A stretch of 64,000 bases of DNA from assembly GCA_034331105.1 (NCBI GenBank), contig JAXQGB010000006.1, positions 1-64,000 of the forward strand, written 5' to 3'. Origin of the DNA: Caenicola sp034331105 (GTDB lineage: Bacteria; Synergistota; Synergistia; Synergistales; Synergistaceae). Below, one piece after another: positions 15,120 through 25,400 of this stretch. A model generated the notes under the pieces. It saw only the letters and a program-made list of their open reading frames with translations. It ran no database searches and was not told the origin of the DNA. Position numbers and translations under genes: made by a program. The number at the start of each line of letters is the position of its first letter. The stretch's first letter is position 1.

Positions 15120-17475
15120 AAATGAAACCATAATTTTTGACGGAGCAATGGGGACCATGCTTCAGAAGCGGGGACTCAAAAGAGGCGAGATCCCTGAATT
15201 GCTCAATCTTACTGCACCCGAGATCATCAGGTCTATACATGATGAATATTTTGACGCAGGATGCGATGTCGTCTCGGCAAATACTTTCGGTGCCAACAGA
15301 TACAAGGCAGAAAAAACAGGCCGTCCTCTTGCGGATCTGGTATCTTCTGCTGTCGAGATCGCAAAGAAAGCTGCTTCATGCCGGAAGGGAAAGTACGCCG
15401 CGCTTGATATCGGACCCTGCGGCCGTGTGCTGCAGCCTACAGGAGACCTTCCCTTTGAAGAGGCAGTTGAGGTATTTTCTGAGATAGTAAGAGCAGGTAC
15501 GGAGGCAGGCGCAGATCTCATACTTCTTGAGACCTTCACCGACCTTTATGAACTTAAGGCGGCTCTTCTTGCAGCGAAAGAAAATTCGGGACTTCCCGTT
15601 CTTGCTACTATGAGTTTTGAGGAAAACGGCACATCCTTCTTTGGAGCCACTGTCGAATCGATGGTGCTTACGCTGCAGGCTCTCGGCGCTGATGCCCTTG
15701 GGGTGAACTGCTCTCTCGGCCCAAAGCAGCTTGTCCCGATAGTTGAAAGGCTGCTTCGAGCAAGCAGCATCCCCGTTATGGTCCAGCCGAACGCCGGCCT
15801 GCCCCTCTTTGAGAATGGCGAAGCAAGATATGACGTTACCCCGGAAGAGTTTGCCGATCACATCAAAAAATTTGCAGAGGATGGAGCTCTCATAGTAGGA
15901 GGATGCTGCGGTACAGACCCGGACTACATGAGGCTTGTAGGAGAAAGGCTGAAGGGTGTTGCTTCACTCAGAAAAAAGGCCTCCCTCAGAACTGGTGTAT
16001 GTTCCCCCTCGAGAGCAGTTTTCTTTGGAGAAGATACCCTCATAATAGGGGAACGGCTGAACCCGACCGGCAAAAAAGCCCTGCAGGCAGCACTGCGAGC
16101 TAAGGACATGGATCATGTGCTTAAAGAAGCGATCCGCCAGCAGGAGCAGGGAGCTCATATCCTTGATGTGAATATGGGGCTTCCAGACATAGATGAACCC
16201 GAGATGCTAAAAAAAGCAGTCATCGAGATCCAGTCTGTTGTGGACTTGCCACTGCAGCTGGATTCTTCCGACCCCAATGCCCTTGAGAAGGCAGCCAGGG
16301 TATACAATGGCAAACCCCTTATAAACTCTGTGAACGGCAAAAAAGAATCACTGCAAAAAATACTCCCCATAGTAAAAAAATATGGGACCGCGGTCCTGGC
16401 GCTGACTTTGGACGACGATGGAATACCGTCTTCTGCCGAGGGCAGACTCAGAATTGCGCGCACCATCATGGAAGAGGCGCAGAGGATAGGCATCCCCAAA
16501 GAGGACGTTCTGATCGACTGTCTTGTAATGACTGTCTCTGCGCAGCAGGAGCAGGCTGCAGAGACTCTTAAGGCTGTCAGGATGGTCCGGGAAGAGCTTG
16601 GATTGAAAACTGTACTTGGTGTGAGCAATGTGTCATTCGGACTGCCCTCCCGTCCGATAATAAACAGGACTATGCTTACCATGGCGCTTATGCAGGGGCT
16701 TGACGCTCCGATAATGAATCCGGGGGACGAAGGCATGAGAGAGGCTATTGCCGCATTCAGGGTGTTGATGGGCAAAGATCCCCAGGCCGCAGGATTTATC
16801 GCTGAATATTCAGGATCACATGAGAAGCAGCCTAAGAAAGAGACCGGGATGGAGGGATCCTTTGGCCTCCCGCAGGCTATAAAAAGCGGACTAAAGAGAG
16901 AGGCGGAAAAAGCCACGGAGACTCTTTTGACGAAAATGGGTCCGCTGGAAATTATCGAGAATGAGATCATCCCGTCTCTTGATTCGGTAGGCAAAGAGTA
17001 CGAATCCCAGACGATCTTCCTTCCTCAGTTGATGAAGTCAGCGGAGGCGGCAAAAGCCTCCTTTGAATTGCTTAGAGGGATCATTGCCAAAGAAGGCCCG
17101 GCCGCATCCGAAGCAAGAGCAAAGATGGTCATCGCCACAGTTCAAGGCGATATCCATGATATAGGGAAAAATATAGTTAAAGTGATAATGGAAAATTATA
17201 ATTTCCGGATGATAGACCTCGGAAAAGATGTCCCCCCGGAGAGAATAGTCGAGGCAGTGAAGGAGAACAGCGCAGAGATAGTTGGGCTGAGCGCACTTAT
17301 GACCACTACCGTCTCAAGCATGAAGGCTACCATAGACCTCCTGAGAAAAGAGTGTCCGTGGGTGAAAGTCATAGTTGGCGGAGCTGTTCTTACTGACTCC
17401 CTTGCAGAATACGTGGGAGCGGATCACTATGCCAAAGACGCGATGGAGGCAGTGCGGACATTAAGCCCGAAATAA
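15100..17475 (+). CDS. metH: Cobalamin-dependent methionine synthase lacking the activation domain
   Basis: 791 residues. The Hcy-binding TIM barrel is residues 1 to about 290, with zinc ligands Cys204 (GVNCS) and Cys269-Cys270 (GGCCGT). The methyl-THF/pterin-binding barrel (about 310-570) contains IIGERLNPTGKKALQAA. A helical cap follows, then the B12 domain with GDIHDIGKN; His686 is the expected lower cobalt ligand. The SAM activation domain of long MetH is absent and encoded by the upstream gene. GTG 15100 is chosen because GAGGTGG sits 6 nt upstream; GTG 15073 is a weaker alternative. Confidence 0.93.
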   Translation: MTFRINENETIIFDGAMGTMLQKRGLKRGEIPELLNLTAPEIIRSIHDEYFDAGCDVVSANTFGANRYKAEKTGRPLADLVSSAVEIAKKAASCRKGKYAALDIGPCGRVLQPTGDLPFEEAVEVFSEIVRAGTEAGADLILLETFTDLYELKAALLAAKENSGLPVLATMSFEENGTSFFGATVESMVLTLQALGADALGVNCSLGPKQLVPIVERLLRASSIPVMVQPNAGLPLFENGEARYDVTPEEFADHIKKFAEDGALIVGGCCGTDPDYMRLVGERLKGVASLRKKASLRTGVCSPSRAVFFGEDTLIIGERLNPTGKKALQAALRAKDMDHVLKEAIRQQEQGAHILDVNMGLPDIDEPEMLKKAVIEIQSVVDLPLQLDSSDPNALEKAARVYNGKPLINSVNGKKESLQKILPIVKKYGTAVLALTLDDDGIPSSAEGRLRIARTIMEEAQRIGIPKEDVLIDCLVMTVSAQQEQAAETLKAVRMVREELGLKTVLGVSNVSFGLPSRPIINRTMLTMALMQGLDAPIMNPGDEGMREAIAAFRVLMGKDPQAAGFIAEYSGSHEKQPKKETGMEGSFGLPQAIKSGLKREAEKATETLLTKMGPLEIIENEIIPSLDSVGKEYESQTIFLPQLMKSAEAAKASFELLRGIIAKEGPAASEARAKMVIATVQGDIHDIGKNIVKVIMENYNFRMIDLGKDVPPERIVEAVKENSAEIVGLSALMTTTVSSMKATIDLLRKECPWVKVIVGGAVLTDSLAEYVGADHYAKDAMEAVRTLSPK

Positions 17476-17497
17476 ATATTTTACACGCTCAGCCAAA

Positions 17498-18760
17498 CTA
17501 GTTGAAAAGCTTAAGAAGGCTGATGCCTTCAGTACTGTCTATTGAAGAATTGCCCAAATGTACGCGTAGCTTCCTGTACTTCGCATCCGTGCCATCGCTG
17601 TTGAGCCCGGCCGCATAAAAGGTAAGCCCGCCGCCCTTTACAAGACAGACGACCGATCTGCCCTCTCCCTCTTTTCTCCATTCAAGCCTTTTCGCGTTTT
17701 TGGGAAGAAGGAAGTTTGTCAGCCCCAGACCGGTCTCAGTCTTATATTCTCCTGATCTGGCCTCTGCTTCACGGACCTTGCCGTTGATGAATATTATGCG
17801 CAGCCCTCTTTGGGGCATCGTTTTGCTGTAGCTCCATATCTCCGCGGTGTCATCTGCCAGGATCGACTTGCCGCCGACCTTCCTGAATTCTTTTGCCTCA
17901 GGCGATCCCAGCTTGCTTTTGACCTCTTCCTTCGTGTCGCCGATCTCTATTTTGCCGATCGATTTGCCGGGCCTGATCACGAGCTTCGGGTCTGTCGGCC
18001 ATCCAAGCATAGTTTTTGCTGCATTTGCTCCGTGTATTCCCCTTCTGTCATCGGGGGCGAGTTCAGAGAACCTTTCATAGCCTTTAAGCGCCTCTTTCCA
18101 TGCCCCAAGGTCCATGAGCATCTTCGAGCATGTCAGGACCTGCTCAGGTTTCTTGAAAAGCTCTGTCTGCCTGACTAGAGCCTCGACAGCAATCTCAATA
18201 TTTTTTGATTTTATTGCGGCCTCGCTTACAAGTGTCCATGCGTAAGGGTCCCTCAGTTTTGCGGCACCTTCTCTGAGAGCCGGCAGACCCTTTTCGAAGT
18301 TGTTTTTCTGGGTGTAGAGCCATCCTGATCTTATAAGCGCATTGCCGTCTCCCGGAAGCAATTTCAGATGTTCCTCATAATGGCTTATGGCTTCGTCTGT
18401 CTTGCCGGTCTTCTCGAGACAGAATGCCATCTGATATAGGATGTTCTTACGTTCGGGTCGGAGCTTCAGCACTTTTTCGTAAAGCAGATAGGCCTCTGAG
18501 TAGTTTTCAAGTTTGAACTGGGCAGACGCTCGCTGATAATATTTTTCGGGAAGGACGTTTGTTCTGTAATACCATAAGCTTCCTCCGAGGAAAACAGCCA
18601 GTATAAGGGCTGCGATAACGCCAAAAACATACCTTGGAACAGGCGGGCGATGTTCTTTTTTCAGGCCCCATTCCTGCTCTTCAGGTGTCATTCCCGTTTG
18701 TTCTTCCGGAACTATCTCAGGGCATTTTTCTTCATTGTTTCCGATGTTATCGTTTATCAA
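17498..18760 (-). CDS. Membrane-anchored TPR protein
   Basis: 420 residues. An acidic cytoplasmic tail (1-40) is followed by one membrane segment (about 44-65). An extracytoplasmic helical region (about 70-240) carries TPR-type repeats, for example YSEAYLLYEKVLKLRPERK and DEAISHYEEHLKLLPGDG. The C-terminal part, GKIEIGDTKEEVKSKLGSPE onward, recalls the BamE/SmpA-like pattern in which a short beta motif is followed by LG.P; that link is tentative. It is convergent with metH, with only 22 nt between stops and no clear terminator. Function unknown, probably an envelope scaffold. Confidence 0.75.
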   Translation of the reverse strand: MINDNIGNNEEKCPEIVPEEQTGMTPEEQEWGLKKEHRPPVPRYVFGVIAALILAVFLGGSLWYYRTNVLPEKYYQRASAQFKLENYSEAYLLYEKVLKLRPERKNILYQMAFCLEKTGKTDEAISHYEEHLKLLPGDGNALIRSGWLYTQKNNFEKGLPALREGAAKLRDPYAWTLVSEAAIKSKNIEIAVEALVRQTELFKKPEQVLTCSKMLMDLGAWKEALKGYERFSELAPDDRRGIHGANAAKTMLGWPTDPKLVIRPGKSIGKIEIGDTKEEVKSKLGSPEAKEFRKVGGKSILADDTAEIWSYSKTMPQRGLRIIFINGKVREAEARSGEYKTETGLGLTNFLLPKNAKRLEWRKEGEGRSVVCLVKGGGLTFYAAGLNSDGTDAKYRKLRVHLGNSSIDSTEGISLLKLFN

Positions 18761-18786
18761 TTCGATCGATCCTTTTTATTAATTTG

Positions 18787-18816
18787 TTGACACTGCAAAA
18801 TTGTAACAGATATAGG
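18787..18816 (+). promoter_or_regulatory. Possible promoter of the DUF2156 gene
   Basis: A perfect TTGACA (18787-18792) and TATAGG (18811-18816) with an 18-nt spacer. It is divergent from the TPR gene. Confidence 0.4.
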
Positions 18817-18886
18817 CTCTTTTGCTATTGGCAAAATCATGCGAAGAGGGTTAATCTTTAGAGGTATTCAGAACGGAGGTAGTTAA

Positions 18887-19783
18887 TTGTTGCTTGAGTT
18901 TCGGGATATTCAAATTGAAGACATCTCATTTTTTGAAAACTACTGGAAAATCACAAGCCAGAGAGCATCCGATTACAGCTTCCCGATCCTTTGGGGATGG
19001 GCCGGAGACTACGGATACCAGACAGCCCGGGAAGATGATCAGGATCTTCTCTGGATAAGACAGACTGTCCCCCGTAATTACGACCTTGCTCCGTTGGGGC
19101 AATGGAAAAGGGATGACTGGGCGGAGATAATTCAAAAAAGATTCGGCAAAGAAGCGGAATTCTGGCTTGTGCCGGAAAAACTTCTTGATCTCTGGAAAGC
19201 GCAGTTTGGAGAGAGGCTCGATTCTGAGGACATGCGTGGCAGCTGGGAATATCTTTATGACATAAGGGATCTGGCTATGCTGCCCGGAAACAGGTTTATG
19301 AAAAAACGCAACAGGGTAAACCAGTTCCGCAAAAATTTCGATTATATTTTCAAACCGATAACGCCGGTGATCATCCCGGAGGTAATGGAGTTCCAGCATA
19401 CATGGTGCCAGGCCAACAACGGCTGTACTGACAAAGGACTGCTTCAGGAAAACCACGGCATACTCAGGATACTCAGCAACTGGGAAAGCATTCCCCGTAT
19501 AGTAGGCGGAGTTATTGAGGTTTCCGGTAATATCGCTGCATACACGATCGGAGAATTGGCATGCCACACGATATTCGTGCACTTTGAGAAGGCAAGCCTT
19601 GAATACGGAGCGGCATATCAGGCTATAAACAAAGAATTCATGTGCCATATGCTCGAAGAGCACCCGGAACTGGCTGTGGCGAACAGGGAAGAGGACATGA
19701 ACGACCCCGGGCTGAGAGAGGCGAAAATGTCCTACATGCCCACGGATTTCATAAAAAAATATCGAGTAAAGATCAAATTTTGA
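18887..19783 (+). CDS. DUF2156-family protein (LPG-synthase C-terminal-like acyltransferase fold)
   Basis: 298 residues, no membrane segment. The pattern fits the DUF2156/phosphatidylglycerol lysyltransferase C-terminal family, a double GNAT fold. Supporting segments are YSFPILWGWAGDYGYQ near the N-terminus, RNRVNQFRKNF (about 141-151), GGVIEVSGNIAAYTIGELAC and VHFEKASLEYGAAYQAINKE. Soluble members of this family in anaerobes have no established substrate; aminoacyl transfer is plausible. The start is TTG 18887 or 18890, with GGAGGT 6-9 nt upstream. It is followed by an exported cyclophilin after about 140 nt. Confidence 0.78.
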   Translation: MLLEFRDIQIEDISFFENYWKITSQRASDYSFPILWGWAGDYGYQTAREDDQDLLWIRQTVPRNYDLAPLGQWKRDDWAEIIQKRFGKEAEFWLVPEKLLDLWKAQFGERLDSEDMRGSWEYLYDIRDLAMLPGNRFMKKRNRVNQFRKNFDYIFKPITPVIIPEVMEFQHTWCQANNGCTDKGLLQENHGILRILSNWESIPRIVGGVIEVSGNIAAYTIGELACHTIFVHFEKASLEYGAAYQAINKEFMCHMLEEHPELAVANREEDMNDPGLREAKMSYMPTDFIKKYRVKIKF

Positions 19784-19924
19784 CCACCCAGAAAAAAACG
19801 TGCCCAAAATAGGGAAAATAAATGTATATATTTTTTCAGCGTACTTGAGGGTGGCTGAGGAGAGATATAAATGTTAGAATTTGCTGGTCCAAAAATCAAA
19901 AAAGACGACATTGGAGGAAGAGTA

Positions 19925-20488
19925 ATGAAGATAATAGCTTTAGTGATGTTCCTTATCACAATATCCGCGTTCCTGAAAGCGTTCGCTGCCAGCCCGGCTT
20001 CGGCAGCGGAGGCCGAGGCTGCTGCAAAACGGCAGACTGCAGTTTTTGAAACATCCATGGGCACGTTCAAGATAGAGCTCTATAACGATCTTGCACCTAG
20101 CACGGTAAAAAACTTCACAGACCTGATCAAGAAAAAATACTACGACGGGATAATATTCCATCGCGTTATAGACGATTTCATGATCCAGGGTGGCTGTCCG
20201 CAGGGTACGGGAATGGGAGGTCCGGGTTACAGCATCAAGGATGAGTTCGGCAAAGGACTGAAACATGACAAACCTGGAAAACTTTCAATGGCTAACTCAG
20301 GCCCCGACACAGGCGGATCGCAGTTTTTCATCACACTTGCCCCCTGCCCCTGGCTTGACGGCAAACACGCGATATTCGGGCATATTTCAGATGGTATGGA
20401 TGTCGTTGAGAAGATAGGAAAGGTCCCGACTGACTCAATGGACCGCCCTTTGAAAAAGGTAGTAATAGAAAAGCTGACAGTAAAATAG
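19925..20488 (+). CDS. Exported cyclophilin-type peptidyl-prolyl isomerase
   Basis: 187 residues. A signal peptide (about 1-21, MKIIALVMFLITISAFLKAF) directs it across the inner membrane. The cyclophilin domain spans about 36-187, with FHRVIDDFMIQGG (catalytic Arg region), GTGMGGPGYSIKDEF, and SQFFITLAPCPWLDGKHAIFG near the ligand pocket. It catalyses cis-trans isomerisation of X-Pro bonds in exported proteins. ATG 19925 follows GGAGG at about 7 nt; an upstream in-frame ATG (19871) would bury the signal peptide. Confidence 0.93.
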   Translation: MKIIALVMFLITISAFLKAFAASPASAAEAEAAAKRQTAVFETSMGTFKIELYNDLAPSTVKNFTDLIKKKYYDGIIFHRVIDDFMIQGGCPQGTGMGGPGYSIKDEFGKGLKHDKPGKLSMANSGPDTGGSQFFITLAPCPWLDGKHAIFGHISDGMDVVEKIGKVPTDSMDRPLKKVVIEKLTVK

Positions 20489-20518
20489 CCGATCTGCTGT
20501 ATAACGTGACTGAAAAAC

Positions 20519-20563
20519 GATCGGGTCTGATGACTAAAAGCCATCGGACCCGATCCTATTTTG
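20519..20563 (+). terminator. Terminator after the cyclophilin gene
   Basis: A 13-bp stem (20520-20532 with 20542-20554, one U-G pair) followed by a mixed CCTATTTTG tail. The stem is strong and the U-run weak. Confidence 0.7.
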
Positions 20564-20753
20564 TCCCGGCCATCTTTTTGTTTCTCAAATTCATCCTTTT
20601 TTAATACCTGCTTCCCTGCTTTTATGATAATATGTCTAGATGAACTTCTGTGTTTGGAATTATTTCAAAAACTTAATATATTGAATATGGCATCGAACTT
20701 TTAGCTCCGGCAAAGACCGGAAGTTGAGACAGGCCTCACGGGGAGGATAAATA

Positions 20754-22394
20754 ATGAGTTTAACGATAAGTTTCAACGACATGAAAGAGATAATAAGCGA
20801 TTTTCCCATAACAGCCAGGGAGATACTTGCAAGGACCGATTTTCCCAAAAAAGACAGGGTCGTTGCATGCAGGGTCAACAGGGTCCAGCGCCCGCTTTCA
20901 TGGAAGATAGACATGGATTCCAAGTTGGAATTCATAACATTTGACACTATCGAGGGAGCTGAGGTATATCTCAGGACTATCTCCTTTATGCTCACATCTG
21001 CGGCTACCAGGGTATGCGGGATCAGGCTGCATCTTCGCCAGTCCATGAATTTTTCCTACTTTTATGACAGCCCTGACGGTCCTGTCACTGATGACCAGAA
21101 AAAGTCCATCCATGCAGAAATGCACAGGATGGTCAAAGAAGGGGTCAACCTTGTCAGGGAGGAACTTTCTAATGACAAGGCCCGTGCGATAATGTACGCA
21201 CAGGGATACCTCGACAAGGAAAGGCTTCTCCGCTGGGTCAACAACGATCCTGTGGTCCTGTACAGATGTGAGGGAATATACGATTTTTTCGGAGGAGCCC
21301 TTGCAGACAATGCTGCGATCGTACCGGTATTTGATCTGCATCTCTACAAAGGCGGGATATTCATCTCAGGCCCTTCTTTCGCAGATCCTTCAAAGACACA
21401 GCCATTCAAAACATCAGCAAAGACCTTCGCCCTTTTCCAGGGCTACGCAAGGTGGCTTGACAACCTTAAGGTCGCAACGATGGACAACATACATCATCTT
21501 GTGGCCAACGGACAATCACGTGATTTCATAATGGTTTGCGAAGCTCTCCATACCAAAACACTCAGTGCAATATCCGCACATATTTCGGAAAGGCCGGAAG
21601 TCCGCCTGCTCTGTCTTGCGGGTCCTTCAAGCTCAGGAAAGACTACATCTTCAAGGCGTATCCGTGTACAGCTTCTGGCCTCATGTATAAATTCTGAGAC
21701 CCTTGAACTCGACAACTATTTTGTGGAGAGGTCAAAAACGCCCAGAGATCCTGATGGCAATTTTGATTTTGAGGCACTTGAAGCACTCGACCTTGACCTT
21801 ATCAACGAACATCTTGCTGCGCTTCTTGAGGGAAAGGAAATCGATGTGCCGAAGTTTGATTTTATCTCCGGCGAGAGAAAAAAGGGACATAAACTGAAGC
21901 TTGCCGAGGATCAGCTTCTGGTGATAGAGGGCATTCACGGCCTCAACGACAAACTTTCTGAAAGCATTCCACATGACAATAAATACAGGATATTCATATG
22001 CCCTCTGACCGGTGCAGCGATAGACATGCACAACAGGATAGGGACCACAGACACCAGGCTCCTAAGGCGTATGCTCCGTGACTACAGGACGAGAGGACAC
22101 TCTCCTGAAATGACGCTCATTCAGTGGCCTTCAGTAGTAAAAGGCTCACATCGTCATATTTTTCCTTATCAGGAAAATGCCGATACGCTCTTCAATACTT
22201 CACTTGCGTATGAACTTCCGGTACTCAAAGGTTATGTACAGCCCATGCTGGCTTCGGTGAAAGAGGATTCCCCAGCTTATGGCGAGGCACAGAGGCTTCT
22301 TTCGATACTAAGTTTTGTTCCTGTCATACCGTCAGACGATGTCCCGAATATTTCGATACTCAGGGAGTTTATTGGCGGAAGCTGTTTTGACTAA
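20754..22394 (+). CDS. Uridine kinase-like nucleoside kinase
   Basis: 546 residues. The C-terminal half is a P-loop kinase of the uridine kinase/phosphoribulokinase group, with AGPSSSGKTTSSRR (Walker A, about 289-297), LELDNYFVERSKTPRDPDG with the conserved substrate-side Asp-Asn-Tyr, and LVIEGIHGLNDKL (Walker B-like). The N-terminal 250 residues resemble the TGS/ThrRS second-domain-like module found in these long bacterial kinases. Nucleoside phosphorylation is the likely activity; the exact substrate is unproven. The SD GGGGAGG precedes ATG 20754. It is followed 25 nt later by the SNF2 gene. Confidence 0.85.
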   Translation: MSLTISFNDMKEIISDFPITAREILARTDFPKKDRVVACRVNRVQRPLSWKIDMDSKLEFITFDTIEGAEVYLRTISFMLTSAATRVCGIRLHLRQSMNFSYFYDSPDGPVTDDQKKSIHAEMHRMVKEGVNLVREELSNDKARAIMYAQGYLDKERLLRWVNNDPVVLYRCEGIYDFFGGALADNAAIVPVFDLHLYKGGIFISGPSFADPSKTQPFKTSAKTFALFQGYARWLDNLKVATMDNIHHLVANGQSRDFIMVCEALHTKTLSAISAHISERPEVRLLCLAGPSSSGKTTSSRRIRVQLLASCINSETLELDNYFVERSKTPRDPDGNFDFEALEALDLDLINEHLAALLEGKEIDVPKFDFISGERKKGHKLKLAEDQLLVIEGIHGLNDKLSESIPHDNKYRIFICPLTGAAIDMHNRIGTTDTRLLRRMLRDYRTRGHSPEMTLIQWPSVVKGSHRHIFPYQENADTLFNTSLAYELPVLKGYVQPMLASVKEDSPAYGEAQRLLSILSFVPVIPSDDVPNISILREFIGGSCFD

Positions 22395-22419
22395 AGATCA
22401 TTGCGGCATTGAGTGAAAA

Positions 22420-25400
22420 ATGATAGTTTTACATGTTTCATACGCTGATAACAGGTTTTTTGCATGGGGTGAGCGTTCATTCGGATCCGATGTACTGACA
22501 GCCCCATCTGCAACTTCAATTTCCGGGGTGCCGAGGATGCCATGGGATGCGGGCAGCCTGGCAGTTCACGATATATTGAAGACAGCCGGGATACGCCACA
22601 CCAGAAGGATACCGGCGGAGTCCTCGGTAGTTGCATATGTTGACCTGCCTGCCGATAACGGCTTTCCTCTGCACTCCTCCCCCCTGCTTGGAGAACTGCC
22701 TGCAACCGGAGGAGAACCGTCGACAGAAAGATTTTTCGTCGAGGCTCTCCATATTACTCACGATGAACTTACAGTCCTCTTCCAGCTCGTCAAGGATAGC
22801 AGGGAAAAGCTGCCTGTTCCCGGTCTCTTATGGGGGAATGACCTGAAATATGTTCTTAAAGGTCTGGAATATGCCTCACTGATGGTTGTGAGGGGAACAT
22901 ACCTCCCAGGCATGGAATCTTCCGATGGAAGTTACTTTTCAGTATGGAAGCCTCTCCACCTGGCAAAATACCAGGATGGATACTCAGCCTACGTAAACGC
23001 ACTTCCCCCTGTGACCTCAAGTTTTTCTCTGGCAAGCGAGGCCATGGAGCCGGGGAAACACACAAATATTGCAGATTCAATACTGGAAACCTTCCTTGAG
23101 GAAATAGTAAGGAGAGCTCAGGCAGTTCCGGGAAGAAGGGGAAAACAGGTCGATCAGACCAATCCCCACGATATATGGCTGCGTTCACTCACCTGGCCGA
23201 AGTCCGCGCTCCAAAGGTGGAATGAAGAAATGGGTCCGCTCTGTAATCAGATCCAGGAGTGGACCGATTCTGTAAGGGTAGTCACAAACCAGCCATGGAG
23301 ACTTTTTCTTAGGCTGGAAGAGCCTTTGTCAGGCAATTCTGACGGTACATGGACACTCTCCTGGCATTTGCAGTCTGCGATGGATCAGACTCTCACTGTT
23401 CCTGCTGAAAAAATATGGAGTCCGGGTCCGGCTGAAAGAAAATGGTTCCGTGCTTCCGGAGCAAATCCCAGAAGGTACCTGCTTCAGCTGCTTGGACAGA
23501 TATCCTCCTCTGTACCTGCCATAGCAAGAAGTCTCAATGAACCATCCCCGGTCAGCTGCACTATGTCGTTTGATGAGCTGCTTGGGTTTCTTCATGACAA
23601 TGTTCCTGAAATACTGGAACATGGGATACAGGTACAGTTCCCATCCTCGTGGGGATCTCCTTCCGACAGGCCGAGGCTTGCAGTAAAAGGAAACATCAGG
23701 GAGGGCGAAGTTTTCTCTGCCGGAAACAGGATAGATCTTGGAGACCTTATGGATGTCGACTGGTCTGTTTCTATCGGGGAAGATGTCCTGACAGAAGAAG
23801 AGCTTTCTCTGTTGAGGAAGCTGAAAACACCTCTCGCGAACATAAGAGGCAAATGGGTCCTCCTTTACCGGGATGAGCTTGAAAAGGTCATGGATGGGAT
23901 CAAAAAACTGCCTCGTAAAATCACAAGAAAAGATGCCCTTATCTCTTCCTTCAGAGAGAGTAAAGGAGATCTCCCCCTTTCAGCCATTACAGGCTCAGTC
24001 TGGCTGGATTCAGTACGATCGGTCCTTACCGGCACCGAGCAGATCGAACAGATAGGCCAGCCTGATGGATTTTGCGGTGAACTGAGGCCATACCAGCTTA
24101 AAGGGCTTTCATGGCTCTCCTGGCTTGCAGAGATAGGTCTGGGCGGATGTCTTGCTGATGACATGGGACTTGGAAAGACGGTACAGGCCCTGGCGCTGCT
24201 GAAAACAAAGATACTAAGAGGCGAAAAAGATCCGGTCCTGCTTATATGCCCGACCTCAGTCATAGAGAACTGGCGAAGGGAAGCCGAACATTTCGTTCCT
24301 GACCTCTCTGTCCTTATACACCACGGGACCAGGAGGCCCAGGGGTGAGAAATTCGTCGAATCCGTAAAAGGAAGGGATCTTGTGATATCTTCCTACTCGC
24401 TGCTTCACAGGGACAACGAGACATTCAAAAAAGCGGACTGGTCCGGGGTCATTCTTGATGAGGCCCAAAATATCAAAAACCCTGAAACGAGGCAGTCAAA
24501 GGCTGCCCGTTCCATAAAGGCGAAATGGCATTTTGCCCTCACAGGCACCCCGGTAGAAAACCACGTAGGAGATATGTGGTCGATCATGGAATTCCTGATG
24601 CCGGGCCTGCTTCCAAACAAATCAAGGTTTGTGAGGGAGTTTATGCGACCGATACAGGCCGGGGAGACGAGTGCCCTCCAAAAGATAAAAAAGATAACCG
24701 GGCCTTTCATATTGAGAAGACTGAAGACAGACAAAAACATCATTTCCGACCTGCCTGAAAAAATCGAGACAGAGGTCTTTTGTTCTTTGAACAAAGAACA
24801 GGCCTCTCTCTACGGGGCTGTTCTCGACAACCTTGAGGAAAACCTTACCGGGTCAAGCGGGATAAAGCGCAAAGGCGCGGTTCTTTCTGCGATCACATCC
24901 CTGAAACAGGTATGCAACCATCCCGCCTTATATTTAAAGGACAGGTCCCAGATAGCGGGACGTTCCGGAAAACTTGCCCGCCTCACTGAGATCGCAGAGG
25001 AGATGCTGAGCGTTGGTGACAGGGCGCTGATCTTCACACAATACGCCGAGATGGGGGCGATCCTCAAGAGCTACCTCCAGGAGACATTCGGAAGAGAGGC
25101 GCTCTTTTTGCATGGAGGTGTGGAGAGGCAAAAAAGGGACGAAATGGTAAGGAAGTTCCAGGAGTCCAAAGATGCCCCGCCATTTTTCGTCCTCTCCCTC
25201 AAGGCCGGCGGAACAGGCCTCAACCTTACAGGCGCCAACCACGTCGTAATGTTTGACAGGTGGTGGAATCCGGCTGTTGAACAGCAGGCAGTTGACAGGG
25301 CATACAGGATAGGGCAGAAAGAAAGGGTCCAGGTACATTATTTCTGCTGCAAGGGAACACTGGAAGAAAAAATCGAACTGCTTATCAGATCGAAGAAAGA

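Noticed and set aside
16155..16994. Minus-strand reading frame (279 aa) inside metH
   Set aside because: Antisense shadow; metH domain motifs run through the whole region.
18926..19807. Minus-strand reading frame (293 aa) opposite the DUF2156 gene
   Set aside because: Low-complexity shadow of the plus-strand gene; the plus strand has a ribosome-binding site and family pattern.
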